Of a DNA stretch of 39,300 nucleotides, positions 1 through 7,834 are shown in pieces. Made by a program: the position numbers and the translations under genes. How positions within the stretch are numbered: the first letter of the stretch is position 1; every line of letters starts with the position of its first letter. The DNA comes from Clostridia bacterium (lineage in GTDB: Bacteria; Bacillota; Clostridia; Oscillospirales; CAG-272): positions 1 through 39,300 of the forward strand of contig JAFVTV010000006.1 of the NCBI GenBank assembly GCA_017502975.1, read 5' to 3'. Under the pieces are notes generated by a model that was not told the origin of the DNA, made no database searches, and saw nothing but the letters and a program-made list of their open reading frames with translations.

Positions 1-166
1 ACGCAAGCCACCTCCCTTTACACAAGGGAGGCGATTTGTAGCCGGATATCCGGCGGCAGGGCGTTTTGTGCAATTGATAATCATTCAGTACATCTTAAGA
101 TGTTGCTGGTGTTATGCCCTGGAGGGGCTTCCGCATACCACCAGCTAAGCTGGTGGTTATGATTTT
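1..166. repeat. Palindrome-rich intergenic repeat element (left edge of window)
   Basis: No gene is visible here. The stretch is a row of perfect inverted repeats: CCTCCCTT/AAGGGAGG (11-18/24-31), the 14-nt palindrome GCCGGATATCCGGC (41-54), ACATCTTAAGATGT (90-103), and ACCACCAGC-TAA-GCTGGTGGT (137-157). Such arrays are typical of dispersed structured repeats in clostridial intergenic DNA. The last hairpin lies just downstream of the stop codon of the 1278-aa gene and could stabilise or end its transcript, but it has no U-run in that direction. The element may continue left of the window. Confidence 0.5.
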
Positions 167-3100
167 TTAGGGATCGAGCGTAAAAACATCAAGCTTTAGC
201 AATCCATTGATAAAATCAACAACATTATACGAGCGCCAACCCGACATTTTTACATCAAAGAAGCGTGCTTGAGCAGTGCCTACCTGCAACACTTCCGCTT
301 CTATCAGCGCGCCAATCGTGCAATCCTGTACCGCTTTATCAAGCTCATTGATCTTGGTCGTTCCATCTATTGCCTTAAGAATACCTTTTCTTTCGGAATC
401 AGGCCAAAGGTCGGCAACAGTCATATTATTGATATTATCGGAAAGAGTTGAAAGATCAGATTTTGCAAGCACGGCAACCGCGCCTGAAACGGCATCGCCG
501 TTTCCGTCATACCAAACCCCTTCCTCCTCGGAAAACTCAAGCATGGTACCGATCTTTACCGTTTTTGTATCGGTTTCAAGGCTGCCGATCTTGGTGTCGG
601 CAAGCGCCCCGATAAGACCCGTAACCGGTGCTTCCATATCTGCAACGGTATTCCCCGTGCCGTCGATTTTTGTCTTGTACCATTTGCCTTCAATATTCTT
701 AAAGCCAAGGCTATCACCAAGTTTGGCTGCTTGCATGGCGGCGGCTACCTTATCACTGTTGCCAAGATCGGAGATAGGCAAGTCTGCCAACACAAGATTA
801 AGACCTGTGAGAGGCTGCTCCTTTTCATACCACGTGTCGGCAACACCGTCATCATTGGTATCCTTGAAGGTGTATCCGAGCAGATCGCCAATCTGCATGC
901 TCTCAAGCTCTGTTTGCGCGTTTCCGAGATGAATACCCGCCAGCGAAGCGGTAATTCCCTCAGGCTCGGTTGTCATTTCCTTATCCTTATACCATTTTTC
1001 GGTATTGGTATTATAGTAGAAGCCAAAGGCGTAACCAAGCGGCATTTGATTGATCGTTCCTTCAATATCGCCAACGGTGCTCTCCATTAGATACGACATC
1101 ACACCAGAGGCGGGCTGCCCGTTACTGTTTTGCCACTGTCCCTCAACCTTCTTGTAATTCAGCACCTCAAAAAGCTGTACCTCGCCAAGCTTATCGGCAA
1201 CTGCAGAGGAGCTTTTCAACTCTGCAACAGTAAGATCAGCCATTTTTGCCATGATACCCGTTGCAGGCACAGCTCCGTTATACCAGGTATCGGGCGTGCC
1301 GTCAGCGTTGGTATCAACAAGAGTATAACCAATGGCATCGCCAAGCGCGATTCCCTCAATGGTGGCTGAGTTGATCTCATTCAAGGGCTTATCTGCCAAG
1401 ACCTTTAAAACACCCGTAAGCGTGACGTCATTACTGCTATCCCCGTCATCACTGTAAATAGAGTACCACGTATCGCCAACCTTTTTATATCCCATGGCAT
1501 CTGCCAAGGTGATCTCACGCAGTTTTGAAGAAAGAACGTCACCGTTTGAAAGATTGCCAAGCGTTAGCTCTGCCAATTTCCCCATCATGCCTTCAGCAGG
1601 CTTCTCTCCGTCATACCAGGTATCAGGGGTGCTGTCATCATCGGTATCGGTATAGACGTAACCAAGCACCTCACCAAAGGCAACGGTATCAAGTGTTTGA
1701 CTGTTCAGCTCATTGATACGCTTGTCGGCAAGCACGGCAAGCACGCCGGTAACCTTCACATCGTTGGTGGGGTCACCGTCATCGGTATAGGTGGAATACC
1801 ACACACCGTCATGCTCGGTGTAATCAAGTGCCTCTGCCAAGGTCATGCCACGCACGGTATCCTCAAAGTTTACCTTACCCTCAAGCACGCGAGAAAGTGG
1901 CAGATTGGCAAGCTCGAGCATGGTACCGGTCACGGGCGTGAGCGTGCCCGTTGCGCCGTCCTTCTTGAAAAAGGCGTATTGATCATAGGAGCTTGCGTCA
2001 TCGGGGTCGGCGGGTGCGGTAACGTCACCGCGCTCATATCCCATGGCATCACCCATGCGAAGTCCCGCAAAAGCCTCGGTAAGATTAAACTCACCGTTCA
2101 TAATATCGGCAAGCAGCACGCTTGCAATGCTGTTTTGCACAGCACCAACGTATTCGCGTGTACCCTCAGACCCGGCGACCTCACGGTACCAACGACCGTC
2201 GTTGCCAAGGGTATAGTTCTGCACGTCACCAAGGGTAAGATCGCCCATTGCACCGACCAGATCAAGTTCACCGTTTAAAATAGAGGATACGGAAACATCG
2301 GCAATGGCGGCAAGCACAGGGCTGATCTCCTCTTCAACCCCTGCCGTGATCTTGACCCATTTGTGCCCGATCACATCACCCGTATCGGCATCGGTGATCT
2401 CGCGGTAGGTATATCCCTGCATATCACCAAGATAAAGTGAGCCAAGAGTCTTATTGATATCCATTTTACCGTTGAGAAGATCGGTTATGGCAATATTGGC
2501 AAGCTCCTGCTGCATTTTGCCAAGCACCGCGCCGTCCTTGAGCCACTGATAGCCAACCACTACAAGCTCCTCGCTGTCGGGCAGGGGTTCCGTGATAGCG
2601 TCACCGCGTGTATAACCGCTTTGCAGATCGCCAAAATAAAGATCCTCAAAACTTTCATCAAGAGAGAGCGTGCCGCCAAGCACATCGGAAAGTGCAATAT
2701 CCGCCAGCACGGCATTCATTTTGGTAGCAACAACATCGTCAGCCGCGTCGCCGTTATCTGTATATTCCTGATACCAGGTGTCATTTACGTACGTATAGCC
2801 AAGCACATCGCCAAGATGAAGCGCGCCCGTAAGCGCATTCAGATCAAAGCGGTAGCGTCCTGTTTGAGTATCGGGCAAAATGATGTCCTCAACGCAAAGC
2901 CCCTCGCACATTTTATCAAGCAAGGCGCCGCTTACAATGCCCGAAAGCAGGGGGCGAAGTTCTTGCGTGCCGATATCGGTGGCAAACACACCAAGCAGAT
3001 CACCGTTTTTGGTGGCAGCATCAAGAATGTTTCCAAGGTCAAGCGTTGCCAAAGCCTCCTGCAAGGTGGGATTTGCCGCATCGACACAGACAACGTCACC

Positions 3101-4003
3101 GTTTTCATCAAAGGAAACACCCGTCAAATATCCAAGTTTTACACCCGAAAAAAGTTCACCGTAAGCACCGCTTGTAAGGAGCGCCAAGGGACGGTCAGAC
3201 AAGGTTTCTACAAGAAGGGGGCTAAGCATTTCATCGGGCAGAAAGGAAAGAAAATAACCCATTTTTAAGTTATCTGCAATAACTGCGCCCACATCACCCG
3301 ACACCAGTTGATCAAGCGGCAGAGAAAACAGGTCGGTTGGCAGCATAGCAAGCGTTTCCTCGGGCAAAGCAATGCCGTAGTGCGCGATCAGCGAGTCAAG
3401 CGTATAATTTTGAAGGTCGGCACGCACGGAATTGAAATCTGCAATCAACTCTAAAATAGAGGTGCTTGTCAGATCAATATCACCGTTTGAGGTAAGATAT
3501 GCATCGGCATTTTCGGCAATGCCAAATTGCTGCAGCATATCAATGGTAAGACCGCTGAAAGCATAGTAAAATATACCTATCACTGAGCCGTAGGCAATCG
3601 CCATGCCAAGCAAAAGCGTGAGAATAAAGCGCAAAAGCGCAAAAATCACACGCAAAATATAGTGCTTTTTGCGCGGGCGTCTTTGCTTTTTTGCCTTCTT
3701 TTCTTTCTTTGCCTTTTTATGTTTTTCCTTGTTCTCCGCGGGCTCCTTTTCGGCAAGGTTTTGCTCTACGGGCGCGGGGTGCGCCTCTTTTGCGGGCGGA
3801 GTGGCTTTGGTTACCGCACCCTCTTGGTTTTGCGGAACCGCTTCTTTTGGTGCAGGATCACACACCTCCTCCGTTACCGCGGGGGCGGGCTCCTCCTTTT
3901 GCGGCGCATCACACAAAGCAGGCGTGCCTTCTGCCTCTTTTGGCAGTTCATCAGAGTTCTGCTGCTCCATATCCTTTTCAAACTTGTTTTGCTCTTGATC
4001 CAT
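167..4003 (-). CDS. Large membrane-anchored extracellular repeat protein (unknown function)
   Basis: I do not recognise a named family. The 1278-aa product has an acidic, Pro/Ala/Glu-rich N-terminus (residues 1-90), a strongly basic Lys/Arg block (about 91-114), and one or two hydrophobic segments (about 116-150). The remaining ~1100 residues hold about 14 imperfect repeats of 45-65 residues. Each repeat has the pattern 'L-A-D/x-L-x-[unit]-L-x-L-G-D-x-L-G-Y ... T-W-Y ... G-x-M/L'. Several carry Asp-rich loops such as DTNDDGVADTWY and DDGDPTNDV, which resemble calcium-binding DxDxDG loops. Topology would be N-terminus in, repeats outside. ATG at 4003 follows AAAAGGGGA at good spacing. It lies 40 nt after smpB and is probably in the same transcript. 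It may act in surface or envelope structure, or adhesion; this is inference from topology only. Confidence 0.8.
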   Translation of the reverse strand: MDQEQNKFEKDMEQQNSDELPKEAEGTPALCDAPQKEEPAPAVTEEVCDPAPKEAVPQNQEGAVTKATPPAKEAHPAPVEQNLAEKEPAENKEKHKKAKKEKKAKKQRRPRKKHYILRVIFALLRFILTLLLGMAIAYGSVIGIFYYAFSGLTIDMLQQFGIAENADAYLTSNGDIDLTSTSILELIADFNSVRADLQNYTLDSLIAHYGIALPEETLAMLPTDLFSLPLDQLVSGDVGAVIADNLKMGYFLSFLPDEMLSPLLVETLSDRPLALLTSGAYGELFSGVKLGYLTGVSFDENGDVVCVDAANPTLQEALATLDLGNILDAATKNGDLLGVFATDIGTQELRPLLSGIVSGALLDKMCEGLCVEDIILPDTQTGRYRFDLNALTGALHLGDVLGYTYVNDTWYQEYTDNGDAADDVVATKMNAVLADIALSDVLGGTLSLDESFEDLYFGDLQSGYTRGDAITEPLPDSEELVVVGYQWLKDGAVLGKMQQELANIAITDLLNGKMDINKTLGSLYLGDMQGYTYREITDADTGDVIGHKWVKITAGVEEEISPVLAAIADVSVSSILNGELDLVGAMGDLTLGDVQNYTLGNDGRWYREVAGSEGTREYVGAVQNSIASVLLADIMNGEFNLTEAFAGLRMGDAMGYERGDVTAPADPDDASSYDQYAFFKKDGATGTLTPVTGTMLELANLPLSRVLEGKVNFEDTVRGMTLAEALDYTEHDGVWYSTYTDDGDPTNDVKVTGVLAVLADKRINELNSQTLDTVAFGEVLGYVYTDTDDDSTPDTWYDGEKPAEGMMGKLAELTLGNLSNGDVLSSKLREITLADAMGYKKVGDTWYSIYSDDGDSSNDVTLTGVLKVLADKPLNEINSATIEGIALGDAIGYTLVDTNADGTPDTWYNGAVPATGIMAKMADLTVAELKSSSAVADKLGEVQLFEVLNYKKVEGQWQNSNGQPASGVMSYLMESTVGDIEGTINQMPLGYAFGFYYNTNTEKWYKDKEMTTEPEGITASLAGIHLGNAQTELESMQIGDLLGYTFKDTNDDGVADTWYEKEQPLTGLNLVLADLPISDLGNSDKVAAAMQAAKLGDSLGFKNIEGKWYKTKIDGTGNTVADMEAPVTGLIGALADTKIGSLETDTKTVKIGTMLEFSEEEGVWYDGNGDAVSGAVAVLAKSDLSTLSDNINNMTVADLWPDSERKGILKAIDGTTKINELDKAVQDCTIGALIEAEVLQVGTAQARFFDVKMSGWRSYNVVDFINGLLKLDVFTLDP

Positions 4004-4043
4004 TGTAAATATCCCCTTTTACATGTTTGAATATGATTGACTG

Positions 4044-4523
4044 TTAATACTCTCTGTTACCGCCCTTAAAAGCGCGCTCCATATCGCGCTTGGCGGCATT
4101 TTTTGCCATATCCTCACGTTTGTCGTAAAGTTTTTTACCGCGGCACAGCCCGATCTCCATTTTCACGCGCGAGCCTGAAAAATACAGTGAGAGCGGAATG
4201 ACCGAAAATCCCTTTTCCTGCGCCTTGCCCAAAAGGCGCAAAATCTCACGCTTGTGCATCAAAAGCTTTTTGGGGCGAAGCGGATCGCGATTGAAGATAT
4301 TTCCCTTTTCATAGGGGCTGATGTGTACACCAAGCGCAAAGATTTCGCCGTTTTTAAAGGAACAGTAGGAATCCTTTAAATTGACGGTTCCGGCACGCAA
4401 GCTCTTCACCTCAGTGCCGAACAGCTCTACTCCCGCCTCAATTTTTTCATCTACAAAGTAATCATGCCACGCTTTCTTGTTTTGTGCAATATTTCGCGTG
4501 GGCTTTTTTTGTTTTTCAATCAT
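4044..4523 (-). CDS. smpB: SsrA-binding protein SmpB
   Basis: The 159-aa product is SmpB, the tmRNA partner that delivers SsrA to stalled ribosomes for trans-translation. Visible family hallmarks are the N-terminal IAQNKKAWHDYF, the ELFGTEVKSLR motif that enters the OB-like barrel, NLKDSYCSF, and the basic C-terminal tail (KKLYDKREDMAKNAAKRDMERA) that enters the decoding centre. Length is normal for the family. ATG at 4523 is preceded by AAGGAG with 6-nt spacing. It lies 52 nt after a lipoprotein gene and 40 nt before the large repeat-protein gene, all on the same strand. No tmRNA gene was seen in the window. Confidence 0.97.
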   Translation of the reverse strand: MIEKQKKPTRNIAQNKKAWHDYFVDEKIEAGVELFGTEVKSLRAGTVNLKDSYCSFKNGEIFALGVHISPYEKGNIFNRDPLRPKKLLMHKREILRLLGKAQEKGFSVIPLSLYFSGSRVKMEIGLCRGKKLYDKREDMAKNAAKRDMERAFKGGNREY

Positions 4524-4575
4524 AATGTACTCCTTGCTTGGTCTTAAAGCTAAGCATTGCCGCCATGGGCGGTCT

Positions 4576-4950
4576 TTAATCAGCGGCGCAAGAGGAGCAT
4601 GCGCGCGTTTTACCTGCCTCGGTTGCCGCGCTTACCGTGCCCGATTGCACGTTGGTCTTTCCTTTAATATGGTGGCAATCGCTGTTGGTATGATATACAC
4701 TGCCACTTGGCAACCAAAACACAGCGATTGATTGTGTTACGGTATCTACGGGATTTGACGGTTGCTCAGGGGTGTGCGTTCCCTCAGGTGTGCTATTCTG
4801 CTCCCCCAGCAAGGACTGGCGCAAAGCGGCAACGTCACTTGCTGACAGCGGCTCTCCCGCATCAAAGGGCTCGACAGCGGCACATGACGCGGTGCTAACA
4901 GCAAGCAACAGCACCGTCAGCATGAAAAAACAAATTCTTATCGCCCTCAT
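4576..4950 (-). CDS. Small secreted lipoprotein with C-terminal Cys/His cluster
   Basis: The 124-aa product begins with a signal peptide and a lipobox ending at Cys23 (VSTASC), so it should be lipid-anchored outside the membrane. A Ser/Pro/Thr-rich linker leads to a C-terminal module with SVYHTNSDCHHIKG ... ACSSC. This short Cys-His-Cys-x2-Cys module (YHxxxCxxI...CxxC) recurs at the C-terminus of many secreted Bacillota proteins and may bind a metal. No enzyme activity can be assigned. Its ATG overlaps the TGA of the upstream regulator gene by 4 nt (ATGA), so translation is coupled and the pair is likely functionally linked. Confidence 0.75.
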   Translation of the reverse strand: MRAIRICFFMLTVLLLAVSTASCAAVEPFDAGEPLSASDVAALRQSLLGEQNSTPEGTHTPEQPSNPVDTVTQSIAVFWLPSGSVYHTNSDCHHIKGKTNVQSGTVSAATEAGKTRACSSCAAD

Positions 4951-5834
4951 GCTTCCTCCAACAAACGCTCCAGCAACCCCATGCGCGATGAGGAAAACTC
5001 ATATGCACGCTTGTAATCGTCATTTTGACGGCAACATTGCTCCATGTCACCAAAAACCTCATACATCAAAACGCCGACGGTAAGCGCATCGCTTGATAGC
5101 AATTTTTCGTAAGCATCAAGCGCCGCGGCTGTTTCACCGTTTCGCATGAGAGAAAGCGCCTTCAGTCGGGCAGCATACACAGTGCCTTCATTGCGCGAAA
5201 GATATGCGGCAACCTCGCCCACACGCTCCTCATCAAGCGCCTCTTTGGCAAGTATATACGAGCAAAAATCATCGCCCACAGATTTTGCGGTGTCAATCTC
5301 GCTCATTTCCAATATGTCCGAGGTAAGGGTTGGTGAGAGCAAGGAAAGATAGCGAAAATACACTGCCGCACGCGTACGGATCCATGCGGTGTTATAAACG
5401 GTATTTTCAGCCGCGGAAATGGCGCGGTCAAAGCCGGTTGCCGCCGCGCGCAGTCTGCCGCTATCAAACGCCGCCTTGGCTATATGATATTCACACTCAG
5501 CGCGGATCAATGCGATCTCATCATCAAAGCAATCACCCAAATTAGCGTTAAGAATGGCAATACAACCTGCGTGATCCCCTGCCAACAGTGCGCGGCGAAT
5601 GTTTGGCATTGCTGCCATTTTGCGGTATGCAAAATCATCGCTCTCTTCGGCAAGCAAATATCCAACAGGGACATTTAAGCGCGCCGCAATATAGCACGCG
5701 GTGGGCAATGACGGCAATGCCGCGCCACGTTCGATGGTGCACAGCATATTACGCGTGATCTGATCGCCTGCAAGATCCGCTTGCGTCATAAGCTTTTCAA
5801 GGCGCAGATTTCGTATTTTTTCGCCAACGTTCAT
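4947..5834 (-). CDS. XRE-family HTH regulator with C-terminal helical-repeat domain
   Basis: A 295-aa protein with an N-terminal Cro/CI-type helix-turn-helix (NVGEKIRNLRLEKLMTQADL ... IERGAALPSL, residues about 2-60). A long all-helical region of TPR-like character follows. This layout (HTH plus helical repeats) is that of the RNPP/Rgg-like peptide-responsive regulators and of related TPR-XRE regulators; which one cannot be decided by eye. I place the start at ATG 5834 (MNVGEK), preceded by AAGGATGG. An upstream in-frame start at 5891 would lie inside the promoter, so it is rejected. The gene heads a transcript that includes the overlapping lipoprotein gene and possibly smpB and the repeat-protein gene. 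A perfect inverted repeat at its predicted transcription start suggests autoregulation. Confidence 0.85.
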   Translation of the reverse strand: MNVGEKIRNLRLEKLMTQADLAGDQITRNMLCTIERGAALPSLPTACYIAARLNVPVGYLLAEESDDFAYRKMAAMPNIRRALLAGDHAGCIAILNANLGDCFDDEIALIRAECEYHIAKAAFDSGRLRAAATGFDRAISAAENTVYNTAWIRTRAAVYFRYLSLLSPTLTSDILEMSEIDTAKSVGDDFCSYILAKEALDEERVGEVAAYLSRNEGTVYAARLKALSLMRNGETAAALDAYEKLLSSDALTVGVLMYEVFGDMEQCCRQNDDYKRAYEFSSSRMGLLERLLEEA

Positions 5835-5860
5835 ACGGTAAGCCATCCTTTTTGCAAAAA

Positions 5861-5875
5861 GTAAATAACATTTAC
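5861..5875. promoter_or_regulatory. Putative operator: perfect inverted repeat at the XRE transcription start
   Basis: GTAAAT-AAC-ATTTAC is a perfect 6-bp inverted repeat with a 3-bp spacer. It directly follows the -10 box in the direction of transcription and covers the expected transcription start. Its size and position fit an HTH_XRE dimer site for negative autoregulation. Binding is inferred. Confidence 0.5.
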
Positions 5876-5904
5876 AGTATACCACGCACACCCTTGTATG
5901 TCAA
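5876..5904 (-). promoter_or_regulatory. Consensus sigma-70/SigA promoter of the XRE regulator operon
   Basis: On the minus strand there is a perfect -35 TTGACA (5899-5904), a 17-bp spacer and -10 TATACT (5876-5881). It drives the regulator-lipoprotein pair and possibly smpB and the repeat protein, since no other clear promoter or terminator was seen between them. Confidence 0.85.
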
Positions 5905-5978
5905 GGGATATTGCAAGAATAATAGACAATATGTAGAAGTTTTTTACGACAAATTTTGAGCGAAGAAAGCTAGCAAAC

Positions 5979-6015
5979 AAAGGAAAGCCGCTTCAGATTG
6001 AAGCGGCTTTCCTTT
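5979..6015 (-). terminator. Intrinsic terminator after the EEP gene
   Basis: A 17-bp perfect stem (AAAGGAAAGCCGCTTCA-type arm, loop GAT at 5996-5998) lies 16 nt past the EEP-family stop codon, with T-rich flanks. The gap 5905-5978 shows nothing else. Confidence 0.8.
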
Positions 6016-6031
6016 TGTGACACACAAACAC

Positions 6032-6889
6032 TTAAAGCTCAATGTCAATATAAACGGGAGCATGATCGGAAAGATAAAGATAATAATCGGGCATATGGCG
6101 GTCAAAGCGCTTGATTGCCCCTTCGGGGAAATCCTTTACGATAATATGGTCAAAGGTATGCAGGTAATCAAGCCCCTCGTGCCACTTGCCGGGGCCGTGT
6201 GTCGAAAGCGAATTAAAGCCGCCATCCTCAATGGCATAGTCGGTAGCGAGGTCGTGGGCGTGAAGATAGCCACCCTCCCACAATACAGGAATAAGCGCCT
6301 CGGAGTCCGAGCCTCCATTGAGGTCACCGACCAAAACAGCAGGAATATCTCCGTGAATGCGGCGGTACTTTTCAATCAGCTCCTTTGCCATGCGGAGCTG
6401 GAAGGCTCGCGCCTCGTTGGAGCCGGGGCAATATTTCGGATGCTCGGGGTTACCGCGTTTAAACCAAAGATGAGTGGTAAGGAAAATAAACATTTTCCCG
6501 TCCTCCTTGGTGCGAAATACGGCAAGCGTTGCCCCCTTGCTTCCACTGTCGTTGTATCTCTTGGGCAGACCCTCGATAAGAGTCGGATAGCGCAGATATT
6601 CGGTATCCACCAACTCAAGCCGATCGGAACGATAGATGATGGGCGTATAGTTACCCCAGATCAGTGCATAGTTGGAAAGTCCTGCATCTGCTGCATAAAA
6701 CTTAAAATACTGCTGCATTTCGGGCGTGATCTCCTGCCCACCAACAACGTCGGGCATAAGATCCTGAAACACGCGGATGTGACCGTGCATACGCGTAGCG
6801 GCGGAGGAATCAAGCCCCAGCTCCTGCCATTCGGGACGGTTGTCGCTCCAGTACCATTGGTTCTGGCTCATCAAACGCAACTTGCTCAT
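6032..6889 (-). CDS. Endonuclease/exonuclease/phosphatase (EEP) superfamily protein
   Basis: A 285-aa soluble protein of the DNase I-like EEP fold. The diagnostic motifs are in order: N-terminal SQNQWYW, the metal-ligand Glu in VVGGQEIT, TTHLWF, VLVGDLNGG (Asp/Asn pair) and the C-terminal SDHAPVYID (catalytic Asp-His). Members hydrolyse phosphodiester or phosphomonoester bonds in nucleic acids, inositol phosphates or sphingomyelin. The substrate cannot be read from sequence. There is no signal peptide, so it is probably cytoplasmic. ATG at 6889 follows AAAGGAGA. It starts 17 nt after rlmA and likely shares its transcript. Confidence 0.85.
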   Translation of the reverse strand: MSKLRLMSQNQWYWSDNRPEWQELGLDSSAATRMHGHIRVFQDLMPDVVGGQEITPEMQQYFKFYAADAGLSNYALIWGNYTPIIYRSDRLELVDTEYLRYPTLIEGLPKRYNDSGSKGATLAVFRTKEDGKMFIFLTTHLWFKRGNPEHPKYCPGSNEARAFQLRMAKELIEKYRRIHGDIPAVLVGDLNGGSDSEALIPVLWEGGYLHAHDLATDYAIEDGGFNSLSTHGPGKWHEGLDYLHTFDHIIVKDFPEGAIKRFDRHMPDYYLYLSDHAPVYIDIEL

Positions 6890-6906
6890 ATTATATCTCC
6901 TTTGAA

Positions 6907-7722
6907 TTAAGATTTTCGATAAATAAAAATATCCATTTCCGCCTCACAGGTAAGGTGCTCGCAGGTGGCAAGGCGTTCCTGCCCCTCCCTTGAGGTGCGG
7001 TAATAATAAGGGGTCATGGCAAACAGACTGCCTATCGCTTCTCTTTCCAGTTCCATGGAAAAGGAAAGCATTTCTCGTGCCAGCTCGGTCATCGAAACGG
7101 GAAGATCGGCGCGCGGCTCGTTTGCGTGCGGTTGCTCGTAAAGCATACGCTTTAACGAAAGCAAATGATCTCTCCCTGCCCCTGCCACAATCAAAATGCC
7201 GCCCGGTCTTAGCACACGCAAAAATTCCTGCTCGGCAACAGGCGCAAATAGGCTGATCACGGCATCCACCGAGGCATCCTGCAAGGGGAGCGTATAAATG
7301 CCTGCTACCGCGAAAAACGGATCTACACCTTCTCTTGCGGCGCGTTTGGCAGCAGCTCGGATACCGCGCTTGGAAAGATCAAAGCCATAGCACCGAAAGC
7401 CCTCGCGCGCCAGCCGGCAGGTATAATAGCCCTCTCCGCACCCTGCATCAACCACCGCAAGCCCTTGACTATATGCCGATAAAAGCTCCGAAATGCGCGC
7501 GGCAAAGGGTTCATAATGACCGCCACTGAGAAATGCCGTGCGTGCCGCAATAAGGGTGGCGTCATCACCGCCGCCCGTTGCCTTTGATGCGGCAAGATTC
7601 ACATATCCATCTGCCGAAAAATCAAAGCAGTGCCGACGTGTACCGTGACAAAAAAGACTATTTCTCTGTTTTGAAGTTGCAGCACCACATATCGGGCAAC
7701 GCAAGCCACTGCTCCACCACAT
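6907..7722 (-). CDS. rlmA: 23S rRNA (guanine-N1)-methyltransferase, RlmA family
   Basis: A 271-aa protein with the two-part structure of RlmA. The N-terminal zinc-binding segment has C9-x2-C12 ... C25 ... H31 followed by DFSADGYVNL, matching the CPxC...C...H...FD..GYVNL signature. The SAM-dependent methyltransferase domain has VVDAGCGEGYYT as the glycine-rich motif I and VISLFAP as motif IV. The family methylates G745 or G748 in helix 35 of 23S rRNA at the peptide exit tunnel; G748-type members give tylosin resistance. Which base this one targets is not evident. The gene is followed by the EEP gene. A GC-rich terminator-like hairpin sits in its putative 5' leader. Confidence 0.9.
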   Translation of the reverse strand: MWWSSGLRCPICGAATSKQRNSLFCHGTRRHCFDFSADGYVNLAASKATGGGDDATLIAARTAFLSGGHYEPFAARISELLSAYSQGLAVVDAGCGEGYYTCRLAREGFRCYGFDLSKRGIRAAAKRAAREGVDPFFAVAGIYTLPLQDASVDAVISLFAPVAEQEFLRVLRPGGILIVAGAGRDHLLSLKRMLYEQPHANEPRADLPVSMTELAREMLSFSMELEREAIGSLFAMTPYYYRTSREGQERLATCEHLTCEAEMDIFIYRKS

Positions 7723-7746
7723 AAAAACCTCAACAAAATTTTAAAA

Positions 7747-7771
7747 GCCCCTCGCGCTTTGCGCGAGGGGC
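7747..7771 (-). terminator. Terminator of the htrA-RR-HK operon (possible rlmA leader attenuator)
   Basis: A perfect 11-bp GC-rich stem (GCCCCTCGCGC / GCGCGAGGGGC, loop of three) is followed on the minus strand by TTTTAAAATTTT. It ends the kinase operon. Because a putative promoter (7785-7813) lies upstream of it, it also falls in the rlmA leader. Confidence 0.75.
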
Positions 7772-7784
7772 AAAACTTTATTTT

Positions 7785-7813
7785 ATTATAGCATACAATT
7801 TTCCAAAAAACAA
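7785..7813 (-). promoter_or_regulatory. Putative promoter for rlmA-EEP
   Basis: On the minus strand: TTGTTT (7808-7813), a 17-bp spacer, TATAAT (7785-7790). The -10 is perfect and the -35 matches 4 of 6. The predicted start (~7778) places the GC-rich hairpin 7747-7771 in the leader. Confidence 0.5.
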
Positions 7814-7834
7814 CTCTTATTTTTTGTTTTATCC

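Noticed and set aside
269..4030. Several open frames on the plus strand opposite the 1278-aa repeat protein
   Set aside because: They are low-complexity shadows without ribosome-binding sites or family motifs; the minus-strand frame has a start site, topology and clear repeats.
4560..4572. CCGCC-ATG-GGCGG hairpin between the lipoprotein gene and smpB as a terminator
   Set aside because: Only 5 bp and no U-run on the minus strand; readthrough into smpB is likely.
5835..5891. Longer N-terminus for the XRE regulator (extra 19 residues)
   Set aside because: The codons lie within and upstream of the perfect -10 box; the internal ATG 5834 has its own Shine-Dalgarno and starts the HTH domain.
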